A stretch of 64,000 nt of DNA from Drosophila pseudoobscura (GCF_009870125.1 NC_046680.1:18929501-18993500), one strand, 5' to 3'. Numbered from the stretch's first letter, positions 38,036-51,700 are shown. A program made the numbers and translations. The notes: a model not told the origin generated them from the letters alone.

Positions 38036-38439
38036 ATCCCAATTGACATATGACTGTGGGAACTGTGGGGCTGTGGGGTCGTTTGTTCTTGGTAACAAAA
38101 AATCAAGCATGTCCCAGCCTTTGTTTCACACGACTTGGCAGGGGTTTTCCACAAGTTTTCCATGCCCGTGCAGTTTGTTCAGTTTGAAAAAGGAATGCAA
38201 ACGTGTTATTCTTCTTCCTGTAGTTGAATGAAGGCTGACCCCCCGGGTGACTGCTAGGATGCGGAGCTTCATGGCTGACAATATTATTGAAAGCTTGACA
38301 TTTAGATTGATTGCAATTAAAGCACTGTCTCCTCTTCAATCTATCCTTCCCTTTTTTATTTTTCTTAATTTTTCCTAAACATTTTTATAAATTGGTATTT
38401 GTTTTTAAAAGTAAAAAGAAGATATTGTTGAATCATTTC

Positions 38440-38445
38440 TTTATT
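38440..38445 (-). terminator. Poly(A) signal of the intact serpin
   Basis: AATAAA on the minus strand, 90 bp after the stop at 38,535. It lies at the junction of the two duplication units. Confidence 0.5.
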
Positions 38446-38534
38446 CTATTGCAAAATCTGATAGTTAAGATTCGATTAATAATCCAGGAAAATGATCTTA
38501 TTGTTGATGTTATATCCAAAGTTCGATGAAGAAC

Positions 38535-39802
38535 TCAGTATAATGCCATCGGCGTAAACAATTTACCTGCAAAAAAGATATTTGTTTCATCCTTGATGAA
38601 AAACACAAAGGGTTGATTAGCGATGAAGGGAATAGCCTTCTCGTAGCCCGTCTCGACATAAGCTGAAATCAAAAGACTGTATCAGTATCACTTTCATATA
38701 AAACTCGTGACACTTTCTTACTCGGCGCAATAGGACACTCGTCAGGGCAGCCGCCATGTATCTCAATGGTTCCCTTATGTTTGAAAGCAGCCAGTCGGAG
38801 GTCTGGCTTCTTGCTGAGACCCGAGAAATCGGGATCGTGCAAGACGGTGGGCACGTTCAACCCATTTTCTAGCAGCCCTAGGAGGCTGGTCTCATACTCA
38901 ATGCTGAATTGTGGCATTTGCATGAGAACAGGCCTAAGAGTAAAGTTTTCCGTGAGTTGAAGTAGATCATAGTTCTTGAAAAGCGTTTGTTGCAGCCACG
39001 AATAATCGTTGAGCCTCGTGGACATTATAATGACCAGACTGAGATTTCCCTCCTTGTAGGGTATTTCGATGCCGACAGCCCCCAAAGCAGGCAGCTCCCC
39101 ACACCGCAGCCAATCGTATTTCCTGTACATGGTAGCGCGAAGAATGCGACCTGGTACTTGGAAGGGCTGCCGTTCGCTCATCCGTAGGAAAGGCTTCTCG
39201 AAATCTCCCCGGAAGTAGAAGCCGCTGGTTAAAGCCATGTTGGACGAGGAGCTAATGTCGGAGTCCCTCACAATGTCATCTACTTTGCGATCCGAGGCCG
39301 ACTCAGTGTGGCTGCTAATGGACTTGGCCGCCCCCGTTGAGTGCTTAAAGTGCTTGTGCACGGCCGGGCTTTTCAGAAACCTTTTCGTTAAACTCTGATA
39401 TTCGGACTTCAGTGGGTATTTTCTGTCCACGAAGAGATGAACGGGTATCCTCATGGTCGTGCCCTTCTTGCTTATCCTATATTTGATGTCTTTGAACTCC
39501 TCCAGTGCGTCGTTCTTGTTCTCCCCAACCAGCTGCAAGGCGATTTTCAGTTCTTGCGCTGTCTGCCCCTCAGCTCCGGCAAAGAGTAACGCCAGGGCGG
39601 CCCTAACGCCCACCGGAGAGATCACGAAATTTTGTCGATCGTTCTGTGCAGAAATTAGCGAAAAGAGTTTGCCGGATATGTAATCGGCATGGACCAAAGC
39701 CATTAGGCAGCCCAGAACTTAAAGGTAATAAAATATTAGATATATAGGAGAATCTGGAGAGAAGTCACAGGAAAACTTACTCGAAATTGGCCGGAGTAGC
39801 AT
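38535..39802 (-). CDS. Secreted serpin with an atypical (probably non-inhibitory) hinge, three exons
   Basis: Exons 39802-39781, 39717-38722 and 38662-38535 (introns 63 and 59 bp, GT...AG) join to 381 residues, normal serpin length. The spliced N-terminus (M-L-L-R-P-I-S-I-L-G-C-L-M-A-L-V-H-A) is a signal peptide, so the protein is secreted; the unspliced frame starting at Met13 misses it. The fold is complete: N-terminal I-S-P-V helix region, F-Y-F-R-G-D-F-E-K-P-F, G-E-L-P-A-L and the F-I-A-N-Q-P-F-V-F-F-I signature (352-362). The hinge is odd. Where inhibitors have G-T/S-E-A-A it reads C331-P-D-E-C335, with Pro at P14, so fast loop insertion is unlikely and a non-inhibitory or storage role is more probable (inference). 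Fly seminal-fluid serpins (75F/76A type) are a possible relation, not proven. Confidence 0.92.
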
Positions 39803-39913
39803 CTTGAATGCACGAAAGTCACTCCACGAGTGGTTCGTATTCATTAGACTCGACTGTTATGGAGCCTGTTCTTCATACAGCCGCAACGAATGGTATTAAA
39901 GCCTGAAATTGGC

Positions 39914-39921
39914 TCTTATAT
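39914..39921 (-). promoter_or_regulatory. TATA box of the intact serpin
   Basis: TATATAAG on the minus strand, 112 bp upstream of the start codon. A start site near 39,885-39,890 gives a leader of about 85 nt. The element is conserved in the pseudogene copy. Confidence 0.55.
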
Positions 39922-41189
39922 AATCGCAATTGACATATGACTGTAGGAACTGTGGGACTGTGAGGTCGTTTGTCCTTTGTTACAAAAAAATCAAGCTTCA
40001 AGTTGAGAACAGTCCTCTTTGGCATGTCCCTGCCTTTGTTTCACACGACTTGGCCGGGGTTTCCACAAGTTTTCCATGCCCCTAAAGTTTGTTCAGTTGG
40101 AAAAAGGTATGCAAACGTGTTATTCTTCTTCCTGCAGTTAAATGAAGGCTGACCCCCCGGGTGACTCCCCGGATGCGGAGCTTCCTGGCTGACAATATTA
40201 TTGAAAGCTCGACATTTAGATTGATGGCAATTGCAGTTGCTCAGCAATCCTCATTCGTTAACAATACGTGGTGCAGCGCTTTCTCCTCTTCAATCTATCC
40301 TGCACTTTCTTCTTTTTTCTATTTTCCTTAATTAAAAGTTTTGCCAAAAATTGTTGATTTTCGGCGAAGGGAAGAAGAAGATATTGTTGAAGAGCTGGCA
40401 AAATAAACGCAGAGTCTTGGAATGCATTTTAGTTTTCTTTTAGGTTACTTTCCTCTACCTATATTTTCCTTCTAGGGCGGGTACTTTCCTCCTCCCCGTG
40501 GCATACAATCGTGCAAAACTATTTCAATTTGGGCATTTCCCTTTTTTGTTTTGCTATCAAGTTGTAGGAGATTCGTGAGCTAAAAGAGCAGGAGATGGAA
40601 CTCGTTGCAGACTTTAACTAGCACTCCCTTTCTTTAATCGTACTTCCCTATAATAACTGCATCAATTGGAGCTTCTGAAGTGATTAAATTTCTGTTAATC
40701 CCATCAATCAATACGTTCTGCTCTTTCCACTTGAAATACCCCTTTTCTCAGGGTATTACTTGGCCATCGGCTTCATCAATTCAGCTCCCTCCTGAGCACC
40801 TGATGGCAGGTTGTAGGTTGTAGACAATTGGAAATAGTCCTCCCACTCTGTGAAGCTATCGTTGCACCCCTACCAACATCACTCCATCTCTACTGTTCTT
40901 CCGAGTCGAACTGTAAATTATGCATACAAATTAGAAACTACCGTTCGTTGTGGAGGGGATGACGTAAACACACTCGTAGAAATGTTGAATAATAACATTA
41001 ATGAAAACAATGCACAAGCTGGGAAAGAGACGTAGGACCGTGTGAGAGTGAGCGGGGAGAGGTGAAGTGTGAGACAAGGGGATCGAGAAGGACAAACAGC
41101 TGCCGGAAGCAAAGGCAAGCAGAAAATTAAACAGAACAAAGCAGAGTGAACAGACAAGCAAAAGCATGGCAGATGGCGACAAGATAAAC

Positions 41190-41235
41190 ACACAAACACA
41201 CACATGCACACACTCACACACACACACACTCACGG
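41190..41235. repeat. (CA)n-rich tract
   Basis: An interrupted CACACA run with ACACAT and ACTCAC variants, followed about 20 bp later by ATATATAG. Confidence 0.85.
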
Positions 41236-41432
41236 TCTCCCACACAGTTACTCATATATAGTACGGTGTACAATTATGTACATGCACGGAAGCTGCAAGA
41301 GCAGCAACAGCAGAAGCTTTGACAACAATCACAGTAAGCGCCAAAAGAAAAACAACAAGAGAGTAGCATAAATACCTATCAATTCGATGCTTAGCAACGT
41401 CACATTAAATATAAGAGAAAGGACAGAAAACA

Positions 41433-41462
41433 GGACTTCCGAAGGTTCATATACCCTTAAAG
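41433..41462 (-). mobile_element. Possible INE-1-like terminal fragment
   Basis: On the minus strand AAGGGTATATGAACCTTCGG resembles the AGGGTATA...CTTCGG end found in INE-1-like repeats. It is a single short block, so support is limited. Confidence 0.4.
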
Positions 41463-42760
41463 AACGATAGTTCCAATGAAAGATATACTAGGGTAAGACC
41501 AGCTAATTGATTTTTAACTTTCAGCGAGCATTTTAAGAAACAACACAGCTGTTCGTATACAATAGCTATTGTCTTAATTTGAAGAATGATCTTGGGATCA
41601 AATATTGATACGTTTCCTGCAGAAAAGTAAGACACAATGACGAATAGAGTATGTACATAATTTACTGGCTAAAAACGATTCTCTATCTGCTCTACAAATA
41701 CCTCAAATGGATCATAATATCCTCTTTCAAGGGTACAACAAAGAGGAGCAAAAAAAGAACTAAATCTCATCAGCTTTCACATCTGTTTGTTGAGTAAGCA
41801 CAAAATAAAAGCAACAAAAGATGTAAATACTGCTGGAAAAAGTAGGAGAACAAATGAAACATTTTGGCATCCTGGAAAGTTGAAAGAGACACAAAGTTTG
41901 GCTAGAATATTCTGTATGCTGGCCGAAAGAGCTCTGTTACCATGTGTGCGTGGAGTGATTATTTTTGCATGTTAACCAATTCTATCTATTGTGCTTGCCA
42001 CAAAAGATACACATTCTGTAAACTGTAAACCTCTCTAAGCGATTCTTAAAGTACACAATTTTTGTATAAAATCAGAGAAATTCAGAGAAAATTACCAACT
42101 TTTGTTCTAGAAGAAATGAAAAATAGAAGGAGCAGATATGAATGTGTGGATACTCGTAAAAAGAACCATAGTGGGTGTCCCAAGCACTTGCGTTTCGTTG
42201 ATTTATATTCAACATAAAGAAACTTTCAGCTTCTAGAAACCATCAAATACCATCTGAAACCGCACAAAACTCTTTCATCATACGGCTCATACCTGAATCA
42301 TTCACTCCTTGCAGCAACTCTTTCATTTTGCAGCCCTGCGGTTTGGTTAGCCGCATTTTTGACTGTCCCACAAATGAGACATGAATCCTCGTTCGCCCCA
42401 GCATATAGCCCCCCAACTTGTATCCAATCAAAGTCACCTTTGTGGCTGGGTTAGGCAGGCAAAAGCCGTTTCACTTATTCATCGGCAACCGCAAATCTTT
42501 TATTTGACTTTTGGCAACTCCAACGCGGCATGACTTTTACTTTGGGACACACTTTTTGCCACCAAAAAGCAAGGAAAGAAGGGGTTTGGTTTTCTTCCAG
42601 AGGGGGTCCTAGGTGAGATGGCATTTTGGTTTGCCAAAGTTTTTTAATTAATTAGGGGAAAAGTCTAAGTTGAAAGTTGCGGCAATTAAATGTGAGTTAA
42701 AGTCACCAAAGAAAATTGTCAAAAAAAAGAAAATGTTATACAAAAAGATGGAGGACAACA

Positions 42761-42788
42761 GAGAGAGAGAGAGAGAGAGAAAGAGAGA
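42761..42788. repeat. (GA)n tract
   Basis: About 28 bp of nearly pure GA repeats, the longest such tract in the window and a potential GAGA-factor site. Confidence 0.85.
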
Positions 42789-45700
42789 ATCAAAAGGAAA
42801 ATATTTAATAAGTCTCCAAAATATATGACGCAGTCACGTTTTTTCTGCTGGGGGTTCGCCAGGGGAAAGCAGGAGCAGATGACGGTCGCAGAGGCACACA
42901 CATGTCCCGACAAAGTGTGCACACATGTGTATTGTATATGTGAGATATGGGGATACACTCGTATATGTTTATATGGTGTGCTTACACTGTGCTCAACAAA
43001 TATGCGCCTAATAATGCCTCAAAGATGGGGACGGGCATGGAGAGCTGCCCCATGTGCCCCGCCAAAGGCTTAAAATATTTGCACGTAAAATGTTTGGCGG
43101 AAAATCTCAACGGAGACGCAGGCAGCGAGTCAGAGGGAGACAGCACTCAAAGCCAAAGAGATAGCCACACATACATGCATACATACATACGTGTACATGG
43201 CTCTTGTCATAACGCAGCTGTTGCGTCCGTTGTTTCACATGGCGTATTCGTAATGCCTTTTGAAAATGCCATAAGCATGTGCCTTTAATGGCATCATTTT
43301 GCCTTTTGGCGAAATGAAAATGCCTGCAAAGTGTCAAAAGTTGATGGTTTTATTGCCTTCTTATTGCATTTAAAAATTAACATATGAAAATGCAAATTAT
43401 TTGTATGATATCTTTTGGCCAAAACATTATCCAAAAGGATAAGTATACAGGTTTCTTTGTGCTTAACGAACCAAGAGCTTAACTAAATTAATCAGCAAAT
43501 TTATGCAGGTAACGGCAGAAACCCACTCAGACCAAGTCCTAATTTATTAATTAGTGATTCGTTAGTGTTACGCACTTTGGTTTTTCCCACTTTCAGCCCC
43601 CATCTCCAAGGAGATATAATCCACAAAAATACAGAAAAAAAAGTGGCAAAGTGTCGCAGGTAGAAGTAAAACAGAAAGAGAAACAGAAACACATGCCATG
43701 GAATGCAAACATGGGAGACTCCCAGGTGGCACAGCGTTTACCTGGGGCTTAATTAAAATAAATAGACACATGCTACTGCTGCCTCCGCCTGCGTCCCGAC
43801 TCATTCCGCATCCTTGATGTGGTGCCTCCGCCTCGTTATTATGCAGCGAGCATGTTTGGCATTAACCAATATAAGTAGTCGGTTCTGCCAATTTCCATAA
43901 GTCAACAGGGAGGCTGCTAGCAGGGCGGGAAACCAAAACGAAGTCAGCAATTAAAAGCGTTGTTCATCATGCGGACAGAGCGGACTCGGCGGACACGCTT
44001 CTGCGGTTAGTTTGCGGCTAGCACTGGCTAAATATTTTCCCTCGCCCTGAGATCCTCTCTTCTTTCCTGGCGGATTACCCGTATTCAAATCAGTTGCAAC
44101 GCCCAATTAATGTAAGCGGACACAATGTTGCATACTAATGAGGCAGGAGACGATTCCGACGCCGAGACGACACCCAAATGAACATGGAAATAAAGATGTG
44201 CAGAACGATGTTTGATACATTCTCCTAGGCTCCTGCTTCTACCTTCTGCTCCTGGTGCTGTCGCTCTTCAGGCTTTGAGTTTGTTTGCCGCAGAGATTGC
44301 GGGTTTTGATTTTTGAATTAAGAATAAAAGGAGTGAGGGCTGAATAATAATGTAAATTTAAGACGCAAACAATAAATTTGTGGAGTTTCAGGGATAGTTT
44401 GAAAGGATAAATGGGGTTTTGTATTTTTGTATCGTAGCAATTTCATCAAGAAATCTCACTTTCATTAAAGATGAATAACTTCGACATGTACATACATGTA
44501 AATTCAAGAGCTTTTCTCGTTTTCTCTACTTACCCAAAAATAAATGCCAGGAAAAACATTTCTGTCTGTTCCTTTATGCTTGGATTATTTTTCCGAGAGC
44601 TTAGAGATGGATGAGAAATGGATGTCTCAGGTTTTTTTCTGCTAATATCTTGAAAGCCCTGAAATCTAATTAAAGAGAATTTTTACGATTTTCCCACTGT
44701 ATTAAGCCTGTTACATCCAATTAGAAATCTCGTTATGTAATAAAAGTGGAATAATTAAAGCAGCAGCAGAAGAATTTATATCTCCTCCGTGCCCTCAGAA
44801 GTTATGTTCTTCCCATAAGTTTTTTGTTGCCTGACAAATGATAATGTAATGTCATCATATATTACGCATACGCCAAGGGTCTCTCTCCTTCTCGGCAGCT
44901 CAATTACAAAAACTTATAACTTTCAGTTTGGCAAAAAGCAAAAAGAAATAAAGCAAAGTGGAGCGACGACTTCAGAACAGAGTCGAACAGAGCCCCGCAC
45001 TCGTTACTAATGAAACTTAAAGATGGCGCCGCCGGAAAAGGGAAAAGAAGCGAGAGAAAGGAGCAGGAGGGCAACGTTAAGAGCAGGGATATGAGTATGT
45101 AGTGCAAATGAAAGTTTTTCCGAAACAAGCTAAGATTATGCCATGTTAAGGAACGGCCAAAGTACTTGGGAGTAGATTCGGGCTGTACAGAAGAGCAGGG
45201 GGCGAGCGACAAACAAAAGATTAGTGTCTCTGGGGCTGCAATCGCTTTCTGGTCTTCCTCCCACATTTGCCGAAATTAAACAATGTAAAGTTTTGGTTTG
45301 TGCCACCAGGCCCCGACAAAAAGAAACTTTCCCAGAACTATCCTCCTTCTGATTCTGATTCTGCTTCTGCTCTTTCTGCTGTCCACCACATGTCAGGACC
45401 GAGTATGTAACTCAATTAGTTTTCCCGCCCAACTCCTTGAAAATCACCCTCTCATACTTACTCGTGTACACACGCACTAACCAAATCCTCTGGCAAAAAC
45501 TTTATATGTAATACAATGATGTTGTTCTTGCAACCAAGTTGCGCATCCATTCATCCAGGCATCCATCCGAGCATCCATCCCCCACTCAATGGCAATCGCC
45601 AATCGAGTTCTCTTGAGCGTTTCAATTATATGATTCGAGTGGCTTCGACAGAGTCGGGGCCCAAACTGTTATAGCCAGTGGAGAGCCCTTCAGGAGTCGC

Positions 45701-48700
45701 CACCGCAGTCACATATAAATTTCAAGTAATTGCTTTCGCCCTTCAACAAAAGTCGAGTCAAAGTTGTTGCAAGTAATTGCCATCTAATTGCTTATTGAAA
45801 TTTTGTTCCCCCTTTTGGCTGTTGGCTGTTGTTCCGCTGGATCTTCTGAAAAGTTGAAAAGAAAGAGAAAGAATTAAGAGGCGGAGATGGTTCAAGTCAA
45901 ATCAAACAGATTCATCAGAGCAAAAGACTGAAATAAGAAATTACAACGAAGGGAGATCCGAGTTTTTTTTTAATCTCTTTTGGAGTGCCAAAATGTTATA
46001 TCTTGGCTCCAAGTTTTATTGAAAGTTATAGAAACTACACTAGGTACAACTAAGTAAATTGCTCAACTTCAAAAGTGTTCATTCAGGTTTCTACCGCTTA
46101 AATTTAAGCGGATTCTCGGAAAATCTTGTGTTCTTCGGAAATTCCTAACGTTCGATTTTTTATCTCTACCATTATGTAAAGACACTGACTCATGTGCCCA
46201 TCGATCTCTTCTGGCAGCAGTCCTAGCCCCAAAAAGGATAAAGGAAATCGAAAGCTCTTCACTTTATTGAATCCATTTCTGTTGTTACTTTCAATTGATT
46301 GATTTTATTTGGCTTTGCCTTAAAGTAGCCAAATAACAAGTTAAAGTCCAGGCTAAGCGGAAGATTGATGGACACATTAAGTGGGGGCTAGGGAACGGGA
46401 ATGGGGATGATAGTGCCCTCGCCCCGCTCTTTGGCGCCAGAAAGCTTTCGCCAGTGAAGCGGAAATCACACAAAGATTTGCCCATATAAATGTCTACTTT
46501 GGCTTTGGCCTGATCCATTTCCTGATTTCCTTATTTGTTGGTTCGTCTGTGGGTTTTCCAGAGATGGCTGCTACTGTGGGCCCGCTCTTACAGTGGGGTG
46601 TTGCTGTTGTGTCGACCACATTAACCGGAAGCGCCTGGCAGGCGCAAACTTATGCAAACTAAGGCGGAACAAAAACTTGGCCGAAGAAAGAGGCGACTAA
46701 GAAGCAATCTCCCCGGCTGGACCAAGGCGATGTCTGATGGCCGATGTCCGAGGTTTTTATGCCAGCGGCCACGACACAGCAAAAAAAAAAATGAGGCAAA
46801 GATGCCAGTGCAGTGGGTGGCAGGCGTTGAAAATGTCCAAAGCCTTTGGTGGCAAGCCCCCCTCTCGGATGGATGGTCGCCTTATTGTACAAAGTGTTGA
46901 CTTTATATCCTTCATTTAGTGGACATAAAAAGGATATTATTAAAAGCTTAGAAAAGTAGCCATTTCCTCGGCTCTTCCTCTCCTCCTCTTCATTTTCCTT
47001 GTCATTGCATTGCACAAAATACATAAAATATTAGATGACTTGAAAAGGAATACAATACAAACTGATTTGGTGGCTCCCAGAGGCTCCCACCATTGACCAA
47101 ACTGACCAAAAAGGAGACAATGAGAGTGGTTCCTCCTATCCTAACATCCTATCCTTCTCTCCATCCCCCGCTAGCCTTTGTTTTTTCGGCTGCTTTTTGG
47201 TTGCGGCTCATTTGTCTTTTATGATGTTGGCCCTGTTCTCCGGAGGAGTGGGACGAAAAAAGTTCTTGCCAAAAGAGGAAAAAAAACCGTTCGTAAAAGG
47301 TCCATTATAATTATAAATGAGTTTAGCGCCCATAATACTTTTTATTCCCTTTGTCAATGGCTGCCCCTGATACTCGTGCCACCCATCCCTAAGGGAATCT
47401 CTCTGTCAAATTGACTGCCACATTTTAATGAGTCAGTAAAAATTGTTGGCCCAGTTATGAGAGGACAATCGGGAAATGGCCAGAAATTGACAAAGAAATG
47501 ATAATTTTTGTATTCAGACTGCTTTCTGGTAAATATTTATGCTTCCTTTTGACTTCGGATTGGGTTTTGTTCTTTTTATGTTGTCTGTAATGTTATTTGG
47601 GGCTAATGATATCTGAAGACAATGTAGATATTTTTATGTAGTATTTGTTTGGAATATCCCGAACTGGGTAGACTGCTTAGGCCAATAAAATCTCACATTT
47701 ATGTTAAGATTTTCAGTAAAATTTAAAGAAAAACATTGACAATTACCACAACTTCAAAACTCTTATTTTTTTCACGGATATTTTCCCAATAATTTTGATA
47801 AAGAGCTTGTATATATGTAAGTCCTCTCCATAGTTAGCATCTACAGATGCATTTGGTTCATTTTCATTGCGATTAAAGCTGGCATTTGGTCCATATACTT
47901 CGAGTATCCCTTTCAGACAATCACATATGTGCCGCTAAAGGAAGGAAGGATGTCGCTTCTGCTTCTGTTTTTGTGTCTGTGTGTGCAATATCCTTTTCAG
48001 GACTCGTTCTGGTGGACGGGGAAGTCCCTTTATTTGGGGCTGCAGCAATGCGTGTATAATTGCTCAGACAATGAGCAATTGTTTTTCATTTTCCATTTTC
48101 CATTTGCCATTTTTCCCCCCTTGTTTGCTTGTTGATTGCTGCGGCTCCCTGCTTGGAGCTGTAGCCGTTCGTTCCCCCCAATTGTTGGCTGCCCCTTCTT
48201 TGTGTGCCTTTTTGTTTTTTTGAATTTTTCCACATTGTTTGCATACATTTTGCAGTCAGTGGTCGAGCTGGTGTCCGTGTATTTGTTATGCAAAAAGGCC
48301 TCAAAGCGTTTTTACTCGATACGAGATGGTTTCCACCCCGAATATATTGTATCCACGAGTTTGCCATTTTTCCAAGCAAATTAGTTTACAAAGGACTGTC
48401 GTTCGGGACTACCCCTCTGATGTCCCTTCTGCACCCCTCTGTTGATCCCCCTTCTGTGGGCCTTTCGAACCAAATTGAAAATGCATTTTAAAGCAGACGC
48501 CGACGGTTGGCCGCTGGCTAGAAATTATTTCATATACGATATTCCAAGTTTATTTACGCTTATTGTTTGGCCAGACATTCGGGGAATGGGGCAGGCATCC
48601 AAATACTATAGGCTGTTCCGGGAAAAGTAGAGAAGGGGCCTGTCCATAATTAAGTGCCGAAATTGGCCACACTTTGGCGGGGCATGGTGTGGTGTGACAT

Positions 48701-51700
48701 GGTGTGCGGATTGAGTGACCTCGCCGTCGGAGGATGATGTCTGCTACCCACAGATCCCCGCAATTAGTTGGCCATTAAAACAGTCCGCCAGATAAACTAC
48801 AGAAGGATACGACATCGGGGTATATCTCAAATTAGTTGCACTTATCCTACAGTCTTCCCGCGGCAACGCCTCTCGCCCACGTCGCGTTCCAATCAAGCCA
48901 CGTTTTATGACTCAATAGGCCCTCAATGCTCCCCGCTACCAGCACAGCCACAACGGTAGTCGTACGGAGTAGTGTAGTAGTGCAACAGACAAACTTGCCA
49001 CACAGCCACAATCCACAATTCTCCACTAATTTCAGCGCTATAAAAGTTCTGTTTGTCGGCCATAAATGTCAGAGACAGAAGGCAAGCGACCGCGGAACAT
49101 CGGGGGAGGGGGGGAATAGGTAATGAAGTCTCGCGTGTTTCATTAGTTGCGAATTATGACGATGTGGCTGCGAGGTATGGGCCTTGCCACATCGTGACTG
49201 CCACACTCCTGTCTGGGCGATGTGACAAATTTGGTTTTATTTTCGTACTGCCACAGACGAACCCCATACAGATACAGATTCTGTGCCAGGGGACGGCGAG
49301 GCAACATGTGCAACATTCATACATACTCGTACATACAAATGCAGTTGCAGGAGAAGGAAGAGATACGAGTACTTTTGTAGCAAAATGGTCATGTGGCAAC
49401 TTTAATTATGTTTGCGTTTTGTATTCAACTGAAAATTAATTCCTTTCCGTGTTTTCAAGAGGCGGCATGCACTGAGAACATTTGAGTGAAAGTCTTTACC
49501 ACACAATGAGTGGAGGTCTGCAAACAAAAATTAAATAAATTAAATAATAATAATTAAATATTAAATTTCTTAGGATTTAACTCAAAAGGGTTTAAAATAT
49601 TAAGAGATGTTACTAAAGTTTTTCACAAAAATAACCCATTGTATTCGCAGTGCTTTCAACAAAGTCATTGCTGACAAGAGACCAAAGAAATTACTTCTCT
49701 TAGTTGCCATCACCATCGCCTTCGTCATGAACATCAGCAATGCCATGACTTCGTCTTGGTCTTGGTCTTGTTTCGTTCCCCCATCACCATTAGACATCTA
49801 CGGCGTCTACTCAGGGGCGTATCAGATGTGACAGCTTGGAAAGAAGTCAGAGCTATAGACATGGACACAGACATACTGTGTGCACTGTTCACATGCGTAA
49901 GAGTGTATGCGGGGGGCGTTCGCAGACAATCAGAATTCAAATGGAATAACGTACGACGAGGTATGCTCGCTCGGATGATGACGAGACATTTGAACATTTT
50001 TCCCGTTCAAGTTGCATTTACTGGGAGTCTGGGCGGCTGCCTCCTCCCCACTAGGGGCTCCCACTTGCTGTCTCCACTTTGCTTTTGTGTATTTTGAGTT
50101 GCTTAAAACGACGACAACTATATCCACACATGCGACATGACGGAGTGATGCCTTCAGAAGAGGCTTGCTTCTACGGACTACGGATAAATGCTGATGTTTC
50201 TTTGTTAATTTCCATGCTGGTGCTCAAATGTTTTGTGCTTGTGACAAATGTTGAGCTTGTACAATTGCCTGTGCCTACTACCCCAAGCCCCCGCTAAAGG
50301 TGTTGCATAAGAACGTTTGTCTTTGAGTTACATGCAACAAATTTTGTCTGCAATTAATTTGTTGGGGGGGGGGGAACGACAATCTTCGACAATCGACAAA
50401 GAAAGCGAGAGACAGCTGAAGGCATTACAGAGCTATAGGAATTTCAATAAATATCCCATGGCAAAAGACTACTGCTGGTCTATCTGTATCCCCTTACAGA
50501 TATGGTCTTGTGCCGTAAGTACTTCTATTTAAAGATTTCTCGAGCTCCTCTCCACGTACCGTAGTCCCCCATTTCAAGTGTCATTCAAGGCACAGCACAG
50601 CCCAGCACGCCCTGCACTTAATTACAAAACAGCGTGGGTGGTTTTTGTCGGGAAAAACGAGATTTCGGAAAATCGGGATCTCCCCGCTGCTTCAGGATGG
50701 CGGGGTCACATCTTTTTTCGATTAAAAAGTTTCGAGAGTCGCAAGGCAATTGTCAGTTACATCCACTTAACCTGCTGGCTGCTGTCTTTTGGCGAACGAA
50801 CGGAAAATTTTACGACAGATTAACGAACGATTAACGGTGTAACGTGGCACTTGCCACCCGGCACGTGCTCAGCTTTGGAAAGCCATTCTCTTTCCTCGGC
50901 GCCCCCAGGGTGTAGGCGATGGCGACGGCGACGTTTGCTAGGAATTTATATTTCACAGGTGATTTGTCGCATAAAATTCGAATAATTCATAAGAGCGCAA
51001 AAATAACAAGGAGGGAACGGCACCACCTCTGGTGACGGTACTCATCCCCTGCACAACCGCACTGCCAGAACGCCAAAAAGTATGCCCCGAAATGCCGCAA
51101 AGTTGGCGTCGACGGCAACGCGGCGTATGCGTGCTAAAAACTTTTTTGTCAACGGAACAGGGCGCTTCCCACTGAGAAGAAGTGGGGTGTGGAGAGGGAG
51201 AGGGAGTGCGAGGAAGAGTGGTGTGGTAAGGAAGAGAGTTTGTCATTTCATTTGTTTGACTCGCTCTTGCTGCCCCTTCCTGGTAGCCTGTTTTCCGTGC
51301 GCCCCTTTTCAACATTTTGGTCACATTCTACCCGCATTTTTTTTCCGGTTTTTCCTGTTGATTTTTTTTTGTTGAATGTTGGTTTTCTCGTGTATATCTA
51401 ACAATTCGAAAATTGTATCTTAAGCGGGCGTAACTTGTATACGGATGGATTTGTATCTGCTATCCGTTTTAGCGGTTGACTTTTGATGGCTTTTTTATGC
51501 GGGTTTGAAGAGAGCCCCTCCCCATTGGCAAAGGTTAGGTCGATTACAGAGGTTAGAGATGTCACCCTATACAGGAGATTTTTCTTTTTTGTCTCTAATT
51601 ATTTGCTTTCCCCTTCTCTTTCGTGCAAGTTCAAGCTTACTTTAACCAGAGTAATAAATTTGCCTTGGGCGGAATCTCTGCCGTTTTTTATTTGCCTTTT

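Larger units (their letters stand above)
37122..38436 (-). repeat. Tandem duplication unit A (serpin pseudogene copy)
   Basis: This segment matches unit B (38,445-40,390) along its whole length. Matching parts are the 3' flank (ATTGCAAxATCTGATAGTTAAGATT), the last exon, intron 2, part of exon 2, exon 1, the TATA region and about 400 bp upstream, ending in AGATATTGTTGA in both. Unit A is about 1.3 kb and unit B about 1.95 kb. The difference is mostly the deletion that removed half of exon 2. The units are directly adjacent and in the same orientation. Confidence 0.88.
38445..40390 (-). repeat. Tandem duplication unit B (intact serpin copy)
   Basis: Second unit of the tandem pair, adjacent to unit A and in the same orientation. 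It includes about 45 bp of upstream sequence around 40,225-40,270 that is absent from unit A, and it retains the full exon 2. Confidence 0.88.

Noticed and set aside
38669..39703. Serpin as a single-exon ORF starting at Met 39,703
   Set aside because: It would lack a signal peptide and end in a read-through tail instead of the conserved serpin C-terminus. Splicing of three exons restores both.
45298..45480. 60-codon Leu-rich ORF resembling a signal peptide
   Set aside because: The hydrophobic run comes from a TTCTGATTCTGC-type repeat, and there is no Kozak-type start or downstream support.
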